In this document: positions 49,561 through 63,900 of the stretch, one piece after another
Layout of the letters: every line of letters begins with the position of its first letter
Numbering within the stretch: the first letter of the stretch is position 1
Source of the DNA: Plantago major
Taxonomy: Eukaryota; Streptophyta; Magnoliopsida; Lamiales; Plantaginaceae
Length of the DNA stretch: 64,000 nt
Direction of reading: 5' to 3'
Assembly (NCBI GenBank): GCA_026545765.1
Contig: CM048842.1
Location: 71,227,871 to 71,291,870 of the forward strand
Notes under the pieces: generated by a model
What the model saw: only the letters and a program-made list of their open reading frames with translations
Told to the model about the DNA's origin: nothing
Databases searched by the model: none
Made by a program: the position numbers and the translations under genes

Positions 49561-52500
49561 GTGTTTTACTTCAGTGTTGTGGAGTTGCTGAGATTGACGG
49601 TCCAGACATCTCTAACATAGAAATCTGTCTTATGGCTGATGAGGTAACACATACTTCTTGTTATACTTATGAAAGTGATGAAGAAGAAATAAAAGATCTA
49701 GAAAATCTCAGGAAAGATCTTGACATCTATGAAAGAGAATTTCTAATGATCCAGCTAGAGCGAAAATCTTGAAGAAGAAAAGAATTCTCTTGCAAAGGAA
49801 AATTCTCAATTAGTTAAGATATCGAGAAAAGGATCTTGAAAATGCATTTCTCAAAGCTCGATATCTCGAGACCTAAAAGTCACATAAAGAAGCAATGGTG
49901 AATTACGAAAGAAATATGAAGATCTTCTTTCGAGAACAAGGAACTCGAAAAGAAAGAATTATCTTTTCAATCATATGCCAAAGCTAGTGACACTCTTCTC
50001 AAGTACAATCTTACTTAAGAGATCCTTGAAAAGAAAGGACTTAATTTGAATACAGACAGATTGTTCTATCACTCAATAAGAGTGAGGAAAGAAGAACATT
50101 TGTAAGTACTCGTGAGATGGTTCCCATGCAATCTATAGTATCGGTCGAAGACGAAGATTGTTGACAAAGGAAAGGCGATTGACTAAACCTTTGTGGGAAA
50201 ACAAGTCAAAACAAAACTGTTAAGCACGTCTCGAAAAGAAACACAACACCGAAAAGTGTAAACACCCATGCAGGTTATGTCTCTCAAAGGGTAGATTTGC
50301 GTGAGCAAATTCTCTCATGTCACTTTTTCGGAAAGAAATTGGATCAACCAGAGACTAGCAAAGTCACGAGAAAAGATCTCAGATAGCTTCAAGTGCTCGA
50401 AACGGTATTGGCTATAAAGGCATCGGGAAACAACTTGCTCATGAATACAAATAGGAGCAAGAACGATGGCTAAAGGCTAGAATTGCTCAAAGCAATTATC
50501 AGAAGTGGAAGTTGAATCAAGCCACTGAAAATCTGAATGCTAGGGCTAGAAGAAATCGCAGGAAAGCTAAGTTTCTCAAAAGCAAACTCGTAAACCGACA
50601 GTATCTGAAAGCACCAAATGAAGCACCTAGGAACACACCAAGGAAGAAAATAATTCTTAATAATGATAATCATTCAATTAGAATTCCTCCTTATGTTCCT
50701 ATCAGACAAAAGAATGTTCCAAGGAAATTCATTCAAAAATGGATTCCTACTGGAAGATTGTTTAGTCGATGGTTCCAATCAGAATTGAGAACCTAATCTC
50801 CTGTTACATTGCCAGTGCGTAATGCTTCGGACTAAAGCACAATGGCTATTTGATAGTGGATGCGGAAAGCACATGACAGGAGACAAAGCAAATCTGGTCG
50901 ATTACAAAGCTTGCAACACAGGACCAGATATCAGATTTGCTGGAGGAGAATTAAATCCCTCTCTGGGATTTGGCAACGTCAAATTGGGAACATTAACAAT
51001 CACTGACGTATTACATGTTAAGGATTTGAAATATAATCTATTTAGCATGAGCCAGTTTGCGCACAAAGGTTTTATCAGAAATTCAAAGCAAAATACTGCA
51101 AACTAATTGACAATGAGTCAAAGCAGACCGTCTTGGTTGCTCGGCGGAAAGGCAGTCTTTATGGTACCGATTGGGCATCTGCCACAACTGAAGAATGTCT
51201 CATGGAGAGTCAATCTGGTCACACAGAAGAGCACTGGTTATGGCACAAAAGAATGAGTCACTTGAACTTCAAAAATCTGAACAAACTTGCCAAGAAAGAG
51301 TTAGTGGTTGGCCTTCCCAAAACATCTTTCAGAAGGATGGTATCTGTTCTGCATGTCAGATGGGGAAACAATCCAAAATCTCCTTCAAGTCCAAAACTAG
51401 ACACTCTAGTGTTAGACCACTGCAACTACTACATATGGATCTTTTTGAATCATCTGTAACTAGTTATGCAGGAAAGAAATATGGTCTGGTTGTTGTAGAT
51501 GACTTCTCAAGATTCACTTGGGTTGTATTTCTGAAACACAAATCTGATGCCAGGGTGGAGATACCAAACTTGCTGAAAAAACTTGAAGTCATGAAAAATG
51601 ACAAGGTATCTGCAATCAGAATAGACCATGGTACTGAGTTTGTCAACCAGTACATAAAGGAGTTTTGTACCTGCAAAGGTATACAACACCAACACCAACT
51701 TTCCTCTGTAAGAACACCTCAACAAAATGGTGTTGCAGAAAGGAAAAACAGAACCCTTAAAGAAGCTGCAAGGACGATGCTAGCTGACACTGAAATAAGT
51801 GAAGTTTATTGGGTTGAAGCTGTAAACACAGCCTGCTACACTCAGAACAGATGTTTGATAAACAAACACCATGACAAGACCCCTTATGAAATCTTGGTTG
51901 GTAGACCCCCTAATATCAAACATCTGATAGTATTTGGTTGTAGATGTTTTGTTCTAAACAATGAAAAAGATTATCTGAAAACATTTCAACCAAAGGCAGA
52001 TGAAGGTGTATTTCTTGGTTATTCCACGATTAGCAAAGCCTACAGAATTTACAACAAAAGAACAAAGAAAATTGAAGAATCAGTTCATGTTGTATTTTAT
52101 GAATGAAGTAAGAAAACACCTCCTAATGATGAACTCTCAGAAAGGTTCAAAGAAGTAATGTTGAGGGATTCTGAAGAAGAGTCCTCAGAAAGGAGAAACA
52201 TCATTATGGAAAGTGAGGATGACTCTGACGTAGAAAAGCTTGATATGCCTAGTAATAACAAGATGACTCACAAACATGATGAAGAATTTCCTATGAAACT
52301 TCCAGAAATGGAAACTGAAGATATTCATCATGAAGCTATCTCTGGAAATAATCTCTCTGAAAGACATGTTCCAGATAGCTCAAACACTGAACAAGTGTCA
52401 GACATTAATTGCCCTTCTGAGGAGGAAAATGTCTTAGATCGAAAAGTATCAAATCAAAATCGATGATTCACATTCAAATCATTTGGATATTGATCCTACT

Positions 52501-54173
52501 AGCACTAAACCTATGATGAGATGGATCAAGGATCATCCTGCAAAAGATGTGATTGGACCGATTAATCAAGGTGTTAGGACTAGGAGAGCAATAGCTGAAA
52601 ATGCTAATTCTCTCTTTGGATGTTTCATCTCAAAAATTGAACCTAAAAATATAGAAGAAGCATTAGGAGACCAAGACGGATCTCTCGCAATGCAAGAAGA
52701 GTTAGATCAATTTGAGAGAAACAAAGTGGAAACTAGTTCCATTTGTGGAAGGAATATCTGATTGGAACTAAATGGGTTTTCGAAACAAAATGAATGAATC
52801 TGGTGAAATAACCGTAAACAAAGCAAGATTGGTTGCTAAGGATTTACCTGCATCAAGGCTTAGATTTTGATGAGTCATATGCACTTGCTAGATTGGATGC
52901 AATAAGACTCTTTCTAGCCTTCACTCATAAAGATTTTAAAGTTTATCAGATGGATGTCAAAAGTGCATTCTTGAACGGTGAACTTGCAGAAGAAGTTTAT
53001 GTTGAGCAACCACCTGGCTTTGAAGTTTCCTCAGAAAGTAGAATGGTCTATAAACTACAGAAAGCTCTGTATGGACTGAAACAGGCTCCAAGAGCATGGT
53101 ATGACACTTTGGCCAAATACCTTCTGGAAAGTGGTTTCAAGAAAGGTGAAGTTGATAAAACTTTATTTACCTTAAATCATGATGGGAAACTACTCTTAGT
53201 TCAAGTATATGTTGATGACATCATATTTGGATCTAAGGACAAGCAACTTTGTAATGACTTTGCAAATCTCATGAAAAGTAAGTTTGAGATGAGCATGATG
53301 GGAGAAATGAATTATTTTCTAGGATTGCAAGTCAAGCAACTCAATGATGGAATATTCGTTAGTCAAACAAAGTATGCAAAAGATATGCTCACAAAATTCA
53401 ATCTTAAGCCTTCTGAAAAGAATGCTAAGATACCTATGAGCATTGGAACCAAAATGACCTATCTTGAATCGCATAAGAGTGTTGAAGAACATAAGTATAG
53501 GAAATTGATAGGTTCACTACTTTACCTCACTGCAAGTAGACCTGATATTCAATATGCCGTTGGAGTGTGTGCTAGATTTCAGACAAATCCGATGCAAACA
53601 CACTACAACATTGCTATGAAAATATTAAGGTATGTAAAAGGTACAGTAGATGTAGGATTGTGGTATCCTAAAGAAAGCGGATTGAGTTTAGCTGGGTACT
53701 CGAGGCGATTATGCCGATCATCGCTTGATAGGAAAAGCACCTCGTGAACTTGGGTTTACGGGTACTAGACTTATCTCGTGGTTTAGCAAGAAGCAAAACT
53801 CAATTGCAACTTCTACCACAGAGGCTGAATATATTGCTGCTGGTTGTTGTGCAACACAAATTCTTTGGATACAACAACAACTTAAAGACTATGGACTCGA
53901 TGAAGAGAAAACTCCCATTTTCTGTGACAACACAAGTGCTATTGCAATTACAAAGAATCCTAAATTTCATGCCAGAACAAAGCATATTGATGTTAGACAT
54001 CACTTCATCAGAGACTATGTTGAAAAAGGCAATATAGAGATACTCAAGATTGGCACTGAAGACCAACTTGCAGATATCTTCACTAAGCCACTACAAGAAA
54101 GTAGATTCTTAGCCTTAAGACATAGTCTTGGACTAATGGAACTACCAATGAACTGAAAAAGTTCAGGAATCTA

Positions 54174-54246
54174 GAACGGGCATCCAGAGAAGATGTAGCT
54201 GGAACGGGCATCCAGAGAAGAGGTATCTGGAACGGGTATCCAGAAG
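54174..54246 (+). repeat. 28-bp tandem repeat downstream of pol in Sirevirus fossil 1
   Basis: Two full copies and one partial copy of a unit starting GAACGGGCATCCAGAGAAGA, at 54174, 54202 and 54230. Short repeated motifs in the non-coding DNA after pol are a known Sirevirus trait. Confidence 0.8.
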
Positions 54247-57215
54247 TCAAAAAGGCTAAAGGGCAAAAAGACAGCTTAAGATCTCTGAGACGGGAACTCA
54301 GATATCTGAATCACTCTATAAACGGGGAACACAAAGGAGAATAGTACAACTATCTGCAGTCAACTACTCTCTTGAAATTCACATTATTTCTATCTTGATG
54401 AAAAACTTGGAAAAATCCTAAGTATAAGATAGATTCAGATGCAAACAGTGTTCTTGGTCATACAAAAACGTGATTCAGATAGCTAATAGCTAAAATTCAT
54501 TAAATGGGCACAATTACACTTGTTGATTGTGATCATTGCTGAAGAAGCAATGGTGACCCTTGATGAAATTAAGCGTTTGATCTATACGGTGGAAATTAAT
54601 TCACAGTAAATAGTGGACTGTAAAAATTCTGACAAAACCCACTCTGCATTTAATGCCGAACTAGCTTTTGCTCACGCCTGCTTGCAAGTCACAGATACGT
54701 ACACACAAAATCAATTTGTATGTATTTGTCTGTTGAGATTCTATTGCTATATATATAGGATTTTGGCAAAAGAAATCACTTTCGCCTAATCCAAAATTCC
54801 GACTTACACAAAAATAGCAAAACCTTCTCTTGATTCTCTGCAAACCTTCTACAATCTCTGCAAATCAAAATTAAGTTTTTCTGCAAAGAATTACTGAATC
54901 AAATCTCTTTCAAACACCAATCCATACACTATATAAAGAGATGGCCCCAAAGAATTCTTCCACACAGAAATCTCAATCCTCCACTGGTACTGCTGAAAAG
55001 CAAGCACCAGAGTTGGTTATTGTGAATAACCGACTGGTAGGAGATTTTAATCCTGACCATTGGACTTCAAATCACAGAATGATTTGGGGTGGTGCCATGG
55101 TTGAGGAATACCTCACGGCTGCAATAGATAACCAAGCCGACAGAAAGCTGATTCTTGACATGCTTGAAAAGGCACAAATCAAGGGATTTCTATCTGCTCG
55201 CCCAAGTGGAATTTCATCACTCGATGTGTTGGAATTCTACAACAACTCCAGGATAATTTCCTGTGTTTCTGAAGGCACTGCAATAGTGTTCACAAAACCT
55301 CAGTCCAAGGAAAGGAAATCCTTCTGGACTTAACAACTTTCTGTAAGTTGTTTGAGTTTCAAAATCTTGGAAAGGATTTTGAAATAAACACCAAGGATGA
55401 TGATCTCCTTGAAGGTGTTAAACAATTGTACAATGACGTGTGTGATCTTGAAAAATCAGATACACCCACCGAGTACAAGCTTACTGACATCCGAACTAGA
55501 CATCTGATGGTTCGCTGGGATGTATTGGCTTGCATTCTTCACAGATGCTTTGATGGTCTACAAGGAGGTGCTGACCAGATAAGCCAAGAACGATGGATCA
55601 TGATGTTCTTGCTGAATCAACAAGACAAAAGGCTGGAAAACCCTTTTAACTGGGGAAAGTACGCCTTCATGAAGTTTGTGAAGAAGATTCAAGGCTTGAG
55701 CCTAAGATCGCTAAAGGACTAGGCGAGCCAAAGGCCATGAGGCTATGGTCTCAAGATATGCTACTTCTTTGGAGAAGCTTGGCATTGAGCTCGGAGAGAC
55801 ATTTGAAATAGCCAAGAACTACTCTACAAATACGAGTATACAAACTTGATGAAAAAGGTTCTTGGGTCTCGTAAAGGTTCTAAGAAGCGAAAGTCCGAAA
55901 AGGTATCTCAAGAAAAGGTTGCGAAGAAGCCCGAACTTCAAGAAAGAAGTCTGATGGCAAATCAGAAGACACACCCATTGAGGTTGTCGATTCTCAGATA
56001 TCTGCAGGCCTTGCCGATGAACTGATAAAGGCAGATCAACTCATCAATGCTGCAAAAGAGTTATCAACTACTGAACAAGTAGACTCAGCAAGAGAAAGTG
56101 CTTTCAGAAATGTGAAGACTATTACAGAAAGCTTTGCTGATGAACTCATAAATGCTGCCAAAGCAGGTGAAAAGCACCAAGCCCCATCTGCAGAAATCGC
56201 AGGAGTAATGGACCAATCAGTTCCCAATGCTGATGAGAGCTCTGACGATGAAGATGATGAACTAATCATCTCTCAAGTCCTAGAAAGAACAAAGAGGGCT
56301 AAGGTTATCAGAATGAATCGGTGATAAGGTTTCAAGAAGAACCTACACCTCAAAGTTGAACAAGCACCTATAGCAAAGGTTGTTGGTGCAAACACATCAT
56401 CGTGGAACGCTTTCACGCACAACTTCAAAAAGCCACGATGAGTGGTAATTTAGTCTTTGGCGATCTTGATGGAAATGCCACATCTAAAAATCTGGAAGAA
56501 CACTCTACTGACCGATCTTCTGCTTCCGGACAACCACAACAACCACAAACACAACAACCACAACAGCCACAAGTGGTTGATGAAATGGTAAATGAACTCC
56601 ATTTCGAATTACCAGTAATGCAGTATGTTGAAGAAAATCTTGCAAAAGAGCAGGTTCCCCAACTCAATGAGAGGGATCAAACTGAGACATCTACTCAGAA
56701 TGATCAACCAGGGGAGGCAACTGAGTTGCACACTCAGGAAAGGTGTGAAGTACCTAAAACTTCAAATAAAGAAGTTGTACTGGAACAAGAAGACCAAAGT
56801 ATAAAAGGGTCACAAGTTCCAGAGACCAATCAGCCTGACAATGCTCAGGTAGCTGAATGGTTTAACTCCTACCTTGTGAAAAATTTTATGCTTGTATATC
56901 TTGTTACTTATATAAAAATTCTTTGTTACAGGCTGAGTTAGAAACACAGAAACAAGAGGAAGTTGGAAAGCTTGCCTCAGAAACTGAGAAGGAGGATACC
57001 CCAACCTCGCCTCTTAAGAAATCTGAGCCTGTACCACAGGTGATAATTGATTCTTAAGATAACACTTTTCAGTCATTTGTCTATGTGCTTAATCATTTAA
57101 AGTAAATGTTTCTAACAGGCTCCAACTGAGAAAGAGGAAGATAAGGCAGAAATGTCAGAGACAAACCCAGAACTTAGGATCCCGGATTGGTACTTGGAAC
57201 TAGATCAACAGACAA

Positions 57216-57995
57216 TGTTGCCAACAATGTTGTTCAACAATGTCTACAGTAAACAGATAGCAGCGGATGAATAATAAAACTTCTATTACCAAGCCAGTAT
57301 ATAGAAAAATATATTGGCAACGCCTTAGGCAAAATATCTACTGACAGGAAAAGTAGATCTAATCAACTAGGTTTAATACAATCACAAACGATTGATTAAA
57401 CAACCAAAACTAGCCCTAGAAGAACCAACAGTAAAAGCTATTCTACGTCGATGTTTGAAAGAGTTATTCCAACAATGAATACTCTTAGACAAACTCTAAA
57501 GCTAGCAGAAAACAAGAAGCCTAAAATCTCTATTGATCTTTTCAAAAAGCTCAAACATTGCTTTGCTGAATCCTTGCATATATATACTTGAGATGTCGAC
57601 CTCTTCCATCTATGTCGAAAGGCAATAGGATCTCGGCAAAGGCAATTTTTCCTTTTACTTGTTTTCTTCAAAATGCGCATAGAAGGAAATTTCCATATTT
57701 CAATTCTTCATAAAATATATTCCTTCTTACTTTCACCACAAGCTGTTCTTTTTCCTTAAATCAATTCTTGTTCGTTTTGTCAATACTTCCATCAAGTATC
57801 CTCATCAATGTGCTTTGTCTTCGATGTTCAAGGCAATGCTATATCTTCAATGTTATGCCAACATTGAATTCTATTCTGTCACAATGTTATACAACATTGA
57901 TAATCCTGCAGCTTCACAAACAACAACAAACACAAACTTGGAACTGATTATTGAAAGACAAGATTATCAAAATATAAGTGCATACTGCACTTTCA
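57216..57995 (-). repeat. 3' LTR of Sirevirus fossil 2
   Basis: On the minus strand it follows the purine tract AAGGGGGAGAT and starts TGAAAGTGCAGTATGC at 57995. A TATA-like AAGTATATATATGC lies near 57580. The outer edge falls within a cluster of ACATTGTTG motifs near 57213-57242 and is uncertain by some tens of bases. Confidence 0.6.
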
Positions 57996-60900
57996 ATCTC
58001 CCCCTTAATCTTAGTCTTTCATCACAAAACAAAACAAGAGATCAGATCATAGAAACATAACTAAGAACTACTAAAGATCTATTCTCCCCTTAACTGCATA
58101 ACTTAAGAAATATTCGGAGAATTTAAAATATTAGACTCCACAAAAATTATAATTGTTCAACACATACTCAAGAAGAATGAACTCAAGTTATCTATTCTCC
58201 CCCTTTTTGTGAGGAAAGAAAAGAAACTAGAGTACTTCTAAACTTCAGATTGTTTGAGATCTGCTCATCAAGCCCTTTGATTTGCTCCAGAATCGACTTG
58301 TCTGTCAGGTTAAAATATCTGCATGTAGTTTCAATGTTAGGAGTCAATGTTGTCCCAACATGTAAGTCAACATTGGAATGTTGAAAGAATCTGTAACTTT
58401 ACGGTGCATCGGTTTGCCAAGAGAAAGAGGCATATTCTCCTCCACATCCATGTTCACGTAAACATCGGATCTAACCAAGGAAGATCACAGATCTGTCCGC
58501 CATGTGTTTCAATGAGCTTGTTTGGTGACTGTGATGGATTTGAAGTTGGAATGATAGACATCATTGGCTTTGACCTCAATACCGCATCGAAGAAGAACAA
58601 AGAATATAGTGGATGGAAGAATCAAATGGCCTCGATCCTCTATTCTTAGAATTTTCTAGATGCTTGAGAATCCTTTCTCCCATTGACATTGTAACCCATT
58701 TTAATCTCAGAAAGCAACATGGTCGCCTCTTATTTGAGCTTGTTGTTATTGGAAGATGGCGACCAACAGACAGCAGATCCCGCAAGAACAGATACTAGAG
58801 AACAAAAATATTTCAGATCTAGAGTTCCAAGAGTTAAGATTTTAATTTTCCTGCAGTTAGCTCTCTTGCAATCTCATCCATAGTTACCTCCACAGGTGTC
58901 TCAATCTCATCCCTATTTCTATGCAGCACAGTATTGATATCTTTAGAAGTCAAGAAGAATACATCACTTCTCAAACACACAAAGTGATGCTTACCATGCC
59001 CTTCACTACCAAAATTCTCAGATAAATGGGCATAGAATTCTCTTATGATTTCAGGAACAAAGGCAGCATATTGAGTAACAGCATAATAGAGATTCCTTTT
59101 CTTCAGATAGGCAACCAAGTTATACTCTTCAAATGAGTCCTCTTTAATTATCTTCTCAACATCTATAGCATTGTTTTTGATTTTCTCATATTTTTCTAGA
59201 TTCTTGTTATCATAGAACAAATGAGAAACTGCATCTTCATCCCAATCAGAACCATCTGTAAACACAGGTTCAGAGGATAGATCATTTACCTCAGGGTCTT
59301 CAATCTGGTCTTCTCCAAGTATGACATCCTCATCATCAAGTGATTCTTCTTCAGATTCTTCCTCTGTCTCAGCTTCATAATCTTCAGAGTCATCTGAGCT
59401 TTCATCTGAGTTACTCAGTTCTTCTTCATCAACCATTTACTCATCCTTAGAGTCATCTTCAGTTTCTGGCTCATAATCCTCCATATCATTAGAGCTTTCA
59501 TCATTGTTATCATCATGAGCAGCATATGTTGCAACAACATCCTCATCTATATTCATTGGATCACTCTCAGTTTTCTCTGAGTCATCTGACTGCCAATCTT
59601 CCACTTCAACTGGTTCAATAGTAGGCTCATCTGCGGGTTTCTCAACATTTTCAGAATGCATGCTTGTCTGATTCTCATCATTCAGGCCATCAGTAGCCGT
59701 TTCCCCTATTTTGTCAGGTTGTTGTACATCATCTTCTTCAACAGATGCAGGGTTTTGGGAGTTTTCTGTCAGATCTGCATGTTGAATTTCGGGATGTCCA
59801 ACATCTTTCCCAGCATCCTCCATGGGAGCATCTTTCTCTATCCCCATTGGGCTTTCATCATCATCCCTCAGATCTTGTGGCAAGTCGACTGGCATGCTCC
59901 CCAATTTAACAAGGGTTTCGCAAAGAAATTCAGAGGGGTTTGATGGTGATGACTCTGTTTGGGTTTTTGGAGATGGTGGTTTTGGTACAGGAGATGAGGG
60001 TTTTTCAGCACTATCTTCCGAATCCTCACAATTATAGACTGGAATCTCAAAATCGGCAGGTTCGGCACGAATGGGAAGAGGATAAGCTTGCTCCCCCTCA
60101 GGTGTTTGCAATGAGAATCCGGGCAAGACGGGTTTTATCGGGGACGACATTGTTTGGATCGTGAAGGTAGAGTTGAGGGAGAAAGAGCGGGAGAGGAGTT
60201 TTTGGTTGAGAGCGACAAGAGAGTAAAGTGAGGGGAAGGTGAAGAGTTTTGGGAGTAAGAAGTAAATACAGGGAAAGATTTTTTTTTTTTTTTTTTTTTA
60301 AGAGAGTGGTTTGGAAGGATGGCAGTTTTTGTGAGTGGTGGAGAAGTGGGCTAATGAGAGAGGTAGTGGTAATATGGTTGGATGAGTGTTTTTGGTTGGT
60401 TTGCTCCAAGGATCATAACCATATATATCAAAACACAAACCAAGATCTGTACACAGCTGTTAATATGAGATTAAGGAAAGCAAATGACCACCGTATCAAT
60501 TAGGTCAAGAATGAAGAAGGTTCTCAAAACTCAACCTAGGGAGGTACATTTTTGTTTTAGGAAACAAATCAAGGTCAGATAAGAGTAAGATATTTTACAC
60601 TTTACATTTTACCAGATTACCCGAGACACAAAATTACTCCCCCTCAAACCCAACCCAAAACACAAAATGAGCACACAAAAACACAGCAAAGAAGATACTT
60701 CCAGCACAGGCAATGTTGACCAGGATGTTGACTCAACATTGATGACAACATTGGAAAATCAGACCACTCTTAATGTAAGTCAGCCAGGAAACCAAGTCTC
60801 AAGATGTGCAGATTCGATTAACACTACTGATGCTGCAGGCAAAACAAAAGGAGAAAGGAATACCAAAGAAACACACTCAACGTTGCCTCAAAAAGTAAAA

Positions 60901-63900
60901 TGATCAATTAACAGAATTGTGAGTGGGGGTGACCATGAGACTGTGAACCATGTCAAATAATTGGAACACGTATGAATCCGCTCCAAAGCCGAAGCCTATG
61001 CGGAGTTAGGCAAACACACGTCTCATGGCATAGAGATCACTCATTTGACCACATTGGGTAACTTGGTACTCAGAAAGTGAACCAGCAGCATTACGAGAAT
61101 CGGCACTTTTATGCGTGTCGGTTTCCAGTACAGGCCATCAACCCTCACGACATGTGACACATTGGCCACGTCGATATTTGGATAGTATTTGGAACCTGCC
61201 CAACACGATCCTCGACGGAAACATTTCGAGCCCTTTTTATCATAATTCATTAGATTTATTAAGCACAAGGAGCAGGAGGCAAAATCAAGTGCAAGTCAAG
61301 GTACGAGAAAAAATAGCCAAAAAGCAGCAAAAGTGGGTTTTACATAAAGCAAACACACAGGAGACTCGATACCTTTCAACCTTGGTTTCAAACAGCCTTT
61401 CAAAACCTAAGCATCACCACTGTAAGCTACAAACAAGAACAGCCATTGACCAGCACAGAAGCACAAAAAACACATAGACACACAAGAAGAAGAAAGAGAA
61501 AAGACTAAATGAATAAAAGAAAGACAACACTAGGTAAACATAGAAGACAATGTTGACCAGGATGTTATGTCAACATTGCTTGCAGCAAATCCTATCAAAT
61601 AGTGCAAATGCCAAGAGACCTTCTCAAACTGAAGAATCTCTCTTTATCAAGGGGCTTTGTGAAAATGTCAGCTAACTGATTTGTGGTATCAATGTGTTGT
61701 ATGTCAATTATTTGTTTGGAGACTAGGTCTCTAAGAAAATGATGTCGAATGTCTATATGCTTGGTGCGTGAGTGTTGAACAGGGTTCTTGGATATGTGAA
61801 TGGCACTAAGGTTATCACAAAACAGCAAAAGAGTGTCACTTTGAAACCCATATTCATGCAGCATATTGTTCAGCCAGATTAGTTGAGACACTGACTCCCG
61901 GCGCTACATATTCAGATTCAAGAAGTGAGAGACACGCAATTTTGTTTCTTACTATACCATGACACAAGATTTGGTCCAAGATAAAAACAACCTCCACTAG
62001 TTGATTTTTGATCATCTAAGTCACCAGCCCAATCAGAATCACTAAATCCCAATAGATTAGTGTTTGAATCACATGCATACCATAATCCAAGATTAACAGT
62101 TCCTGATATATATCTAATGATTCTTTTGACAACAGTTAAGTGAGATATTTTGGGTTTGGATTGATACCTGGCACACACACAAACAGAGAACATGATGTCC
62201 GGTCTGGTGGCTGAAAGATACAAGAGACTTCCAATCATTGATCTGTACAATGTTGGGTCAACATCATCCCCAACATCGGTTTTGCTGAGTTTCAGAGATG
62301 TAGCCATGGGAGTGCTGCAAGGTTTGGCATTTTCCAGACCAAATTTTTTGATAAGATTCTTGGCATATTTCTCTTGAGAGATAAAGAGGTCTTCCTGTTT
62401 CTGCTGTATCTGGAGCCCCAAGAAGAAACTGAGTTCACCAATCATACTCATCTCAAAAGTTCCTGTCATGGCTTGAACAAACTTATCTAGCAAGGAGAGG
62501 TTAGTAGCACCAAAGACAATATCATCAACATAGATTTGAGCAATGCGGATGTCTTTTCCTTTCCTGAGGATAAACAGAGTTTGATCTCCCTCACCTCTTT
62601 TAAATCCTAACCCAACTAGGAATTTTGTCAACCTAGCATACCAAGCGCGTGGGGCTTGTTTCAAACCATACAAGGCTTTTCTTAGTTTAAAAACATGGTC
62701 AGGATAAAGAGGATCTTCAAACCCTCTAGGTTGTTCAACATACACTTATTTGTCAATGTAACCATTCAAGAAAGCTCCTTTAACATCCATTTGGTTGAGT
62801 TTTATGTTAAGACAACATGCTAAGGCTAGGAGCAAGCGAATGGACTCTAATCTAGCAACAGGAGCGAAGGTCTCATCAAAATCAATGCCTTCCACTTGGG
62901 TGTAACCTTGAGCAACCAATCTGGCTTTGTTTTTTACAACTATCCCATTTTCATCACTCTTGTTTTTGAAAATCCACTTGGTGCCTATGACATTTATATT
63001 ATGGGGGCGGGGAACAAGAGTCCAGACTTCATTTGTTTGAAACTGACGAAGTTCATCTTGCATTGCTTCTATCCAAAAATCATCAGCAAGAGCTTCTTTC
63101 ACATTTTTAGGTTCAATTAATGAAACAAAGCACGAGGAACTTACAGAGTGACATATTTCAGCAAGTCTGAGTGTCTCCTTGTAGTTTTTGCGCATGTTTC
63201 CCCTCAATGTCCTTCCTCCTGGATTTCCAATTACTTGGGAACTGGGATGATCTTTGCGAATTCTAGGAGGAGGATCCTTTCGTGAGTCAGGAGACATAGG
63301 TGCGGCATTGTTGCTGGATGGATTGTCAGATTCAGCCTCAGTTTCATTATGAGGATCAGCTTGTTCTTCATCATGAGTGTAAATCTGGGATGTTGAGTTT
63401 AATGTTGAGTCATCATTGCACAGAGGGGATGTTGGCACAACATTGCCTAACATGGGTTCTTTCATTTTGATCGTGAGAGTCACAGTTTCTGATACGTTCT
63501 CATGTGTAGAAGAGTCAGAGGTTGATTCAATAACCTGTTCAGCACCTGCAGAGATCTTCTTCTGGGCATAGGGCTCAAAGTCATCAAAGGAAACATTCAC
63601 AGACTCTTGTATAGTCTGCAATCTAGGATTGTATATTCTATACGCTTGACTATTTTGAGAGTATCCTACAAAGATTCCTTTGTCACTTTTAGCATCAAAC
63701 TTCCCTAGATGTTCTCTATCATTGAGTATGTAACACACACATCCAAATACATGAAAGTACTTGAGATTGGGCTTTCTACCTTTCAACATCTCATATGGAG
63801 TGGTTAGAGAACACGGCGAAGATAGACACGATTGATTATGTGACAAGCGGTGTTCATGACAGCCCACAACCTTTTTGATAGGTTCATTGAGCTCAACATC

